Of a stretch of DNA of 64,000 nt, positions 62,080 to 64,000 are shown one piece after another. This DNA is from Pyrocephalus nanus (lineage: Eukaryota > Chordata > Aves > Passeriformes > Tyrannidae). Every line of letters starts with the position of its first letter. Positions within the stretch are counted from its first letter, which is position 1. The notes beneath the pieces were generated by a model. That model did not search any database, had not been told where the DNA came from, and saw only the letters and a program-made list of their open reading frames with translations. Made by a program: the position numbers and the translations under genes. Location: the NCBI GenBank assembly GCA_038380795.1, contig CM076261.1, positions 6,888,556 to 6,952,555 on the forward strand, read 5' to 3'.

Positions 62080-64000
62080 AAGTGAGGAGGAGTATCAACA
62101 AAACCTCTGCCATGGACTTCCAGAGGACAGACTTTGGACACTGATTTGGAATGTTCCTTGGGAAGCAGCCCTTAAAAACACCCAGGCCCAGGAAGGCTGA
62201 ATGTGCTTTTAGAAAGAAATCTTGAAAGCTCAGGAAGAAGCCATCTCTATGTGCCACAAGATCAGCCAGTGGGGAAGAAAAGGCACCTGACTGAGCAGGG
62301 AGCTTTCTTAGGAACTCAAGGGAAAAAGAAGAGAGTGTATCACCTTTGGTAAAAGGGGTAGGCAACTCACAAAGTCTTTAAGGATGTCGTTAGGTAATGC
62401 AGAAAGAAAAGTAGAGAGGCAAAATCTCAGAACTTAATCTGGCCACTTCTGTAAATGGTAATAAAAAGTATTTTTATAAATACATTAATAAAAAAGGGAA
62501 GGTCAAGGAAAACCTCCATTCTTTATTGAACGCAGAGGAGAACAATAGTCACTAATGACAAGGAAAAAGCTGAAGTACTTAACGCCTTCTTTGCCTCCAT
62601 CATCAACAGGAAGACCAGTTGTCCTCAAGGCAAGTGGCCTCCTGAGGTGGTAGACAGGAACAAGGAACCTAAGGGACCCCCTGTAAACCAGGAGGAAGTA
62701 GTTAGTGACCTGTTGACCTACTTAGATGCTCACAAGTCCATGGGACCAGATAGGATCCATCCTAGGGGGATGAGGGAGCTGGAAGAAGAGCTCGCTAAGC
62801 CTCTCTCCATCATTTATCATCAGTCCTGGTTAACCGGGAAGGTCCCAGATGACTGGAAGTTGGCCATCTACAAGAAGGACCCAAAGGACTATCCCTAAAA
62901 CTACAGGCCTCTCAGCCTGACCTCAGTGCCTGGCAACGTTATGGAGCAGATCATCCTGAGTGTGTTCACATGGCACATACAGGACAACCAAGGAATCAGA
63001 CCCAGCCAGCAGTTTAGGGAGGGCAGGTCCTACCTGGCCAAGCTGATCTCTTTTTATGACCAGGTGACCCATCTAGTGGATGAGGGGAAGGCTGTGGGTG
63101 TCGTCTACTTGGATTTCAGCAAAGCTTTTGACAGCATCTCCCACAGTATTCTCCTGAAAAAGCTGACAGCCCATGGTTTGAACAAGGGCACTCTCTGGCT
63201 GGAGGGCTAGACCCAGAGAGTGCTGGTCAATGGGGCTGCATCCAGCTGGCAGCTGGTCACTCATGGTGTCCCCCCGGGATCAGTGCTGGGCCCAGTCCTG
63301 TTTAACGTATTTATTGATGATCTGGATGGGGGATTGAATCTACCATTAGTAAATTTGTGGACAACACCAAGTTGAGTTGGAGTGTCGATCTCCTGGAGGG
63401 TAGGAGGGCTCTGCAGAGGGATCTGGACAAGCTGGATAGATGGGCCAAGACTAATGGTGTGAGGTTCAAGACCAGGTGCCAGGTCCTGCATTTTGGCCAC
63501 GATAATCCCATGCAGCACTACCGATCATAAAGTTCTGGGCCCCTCACTGTCCACAAAAGGGCAACAAGGCTCATGAAAGGGCTAAAAAACATGTCTTATT
63601 AGGGATGGCTGAGGGAGCTGGGTTTGTTTAGTTTCAAGAAGAGGATGCTCAGGGGGGACCTCAATGTTCTCTACAACTACCTGAAAGAAGGTTGTCATTC
63701 GGTGGGGGCTGGTCTCTTCTACCATGCCTATAGTGACGGGACCAGAGGATTGGCCTTAAGCTAAGACAGGGGAGATTCAGATTAGATATTAGTTAAAAAA
63801 TTTTAACTATTAAGGTGGTTAGGCATTAGAATAGGTTGCCCAGGGAAGTGGTGGAATCACCATCTCTGGAGGTGTTAAAGAAGCATCTGGATCTGGCAAT
63901 GGATTATATGGTTTAGTATGTTTTAGGGGCTAAAGTGACAGCGCTAGGCTAAGGGTTGGACTTGATAATCTTAGAGGTCTCTTTTGAAGATTCTATAATT
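62080..64000 (+). mobile_element. CR1 LINE, longest copy, ends at about the window edge
   Basis: It is recognisable from 'gaggagtatcaacaaaacct' onward. Landmarks are 'gccatggacttccagaggac', 'agggagctttcttaggaact', 'cacctttggtaaaaggggta' and 'ctttgcctccatcatcaaca'. These are followed by the reverse transcriptase core and then a 3' UTR with 'ctctacaactacctgaaaga', 'ttgcccagggaagtggtgga' and 'ggacttgataatcttagagg'. The last bases, 'gattctataatt', are the CR1 terminus, so the element ends at or just beyond 64000. It is 5'-truncated: no endonuclease domain is seen. Relative to intact copies there is an internal loss of roughly 0.3 kb at about 63525. The copy cannot be autonomous. Confidence 0.95.
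62647..63529 (+). pseudogene. CR1 ORF2 reverse transcriptase, inactivated
   Basis: In one frame from about 62647 the sequence encodes CR1 reverse transcriptase. It contains 'SLTSVPGNVMEQIIL' (around 62914-62958), the motif A segment 'VVYLDFSKAFDS' with its first Asp codon at 63112, and '[13 protein letters not shown]' near 63290-63330. Intact ORF2 would prime on nicked chromosomal DNA and copy its own RNA. Breaks seen are a TAA at 62896-62898, a TAG at 63208-63210 and a one-base deletion at about 63325 that shifts the frame. The catalytic FADD box reads FVDN at 63354-63365, losing the second catalytic Asp. The usual PQGS box reads PPGS at 63271-63282. The frame stops at a TAA at about 63527-63529, next to the internal deletion, so the C-terminal part is lost. 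An upstream piece (62090-62640) is also ORF2-derived but already broken by stops. Confidence 0.9.

Overview
The window looks like nuclear DNA from a bird, about 64 kb of AT-rich, CpG-poor vertebrate sequence with no convincing host gene. The bird assignment rests on two things seen in the sequence. First, nearly every recognisable interspersed repeat is a CR1 LINE with the ATTCTATG-type 3' terminus. Second, there is a solo-type endogenous retrovirus LTR of a kind common in bird genomes, at about 5010-5455. Mammalian-type SINEs are absent. Nothing prokaryotic, viral or organellar is present. The stretch is either intergenic (a gene desert) or the inside of a very large intron; the sequence alone cannot decide.

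Layout. 1-5.0 kb: unique AT-rich sequence with a G11/A11 purine tract. 5.0-5.5 kb: plus-strand LTR truncated against a (TG)15 microsatellite. 5.5-14.9 kb: unique sequence with two small hairpins. 14.9-15.35 kb: minus-strand CR1 carrying an A-rich expansion. 17.04-17.07 kb: strong G-quadruplex motif. 19.5-20.6 kb: two plus-strand CR1 3' ends in tandem. 20.6-30.3 kb: unique sequence with homopolymers and a 22-bp palindrome. 30.3-31.5 kb: a CR1 relic on the minus strand, then a plus-strand CR1 that still holds a roughly 170-codon open piece of its ORF2. 34.8-35.4 kb: minus-strand CR1. 41.0-41.45 kb: much older CR1/L3-like relic. 43.7 and 54.5 kb: very short CR1 3' ends. 45.4 kb: A/C-only 36-bp minisatellite. 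48.6 kb: exact 21-bp tandem duplication. 53.5 kb: AT-only quasi-15-bp repeat. 60.4-60.7 kb: plus-strand CR1 3' end. 62.1 kb to the right edge: the longest CR1, with a recognisable but inactivated reverse transcriptase.

No genes work together here. The only protein-derived sequence is dead or fragmentary CR1 ORF2. Open frames elsewhere are 60-150 codons, overlap on opposite strands, often need a non-ATG start, and resemble no protein I recognise, so I do not call them genes. I found no tRNA or rRNA gene, no CpG island, no CRISPR array, and no new biological system. Repeat assignments come from recognising family consensus by eye, so boundaries are good to roughly 10-30 bp and the subfamily is not assigned.
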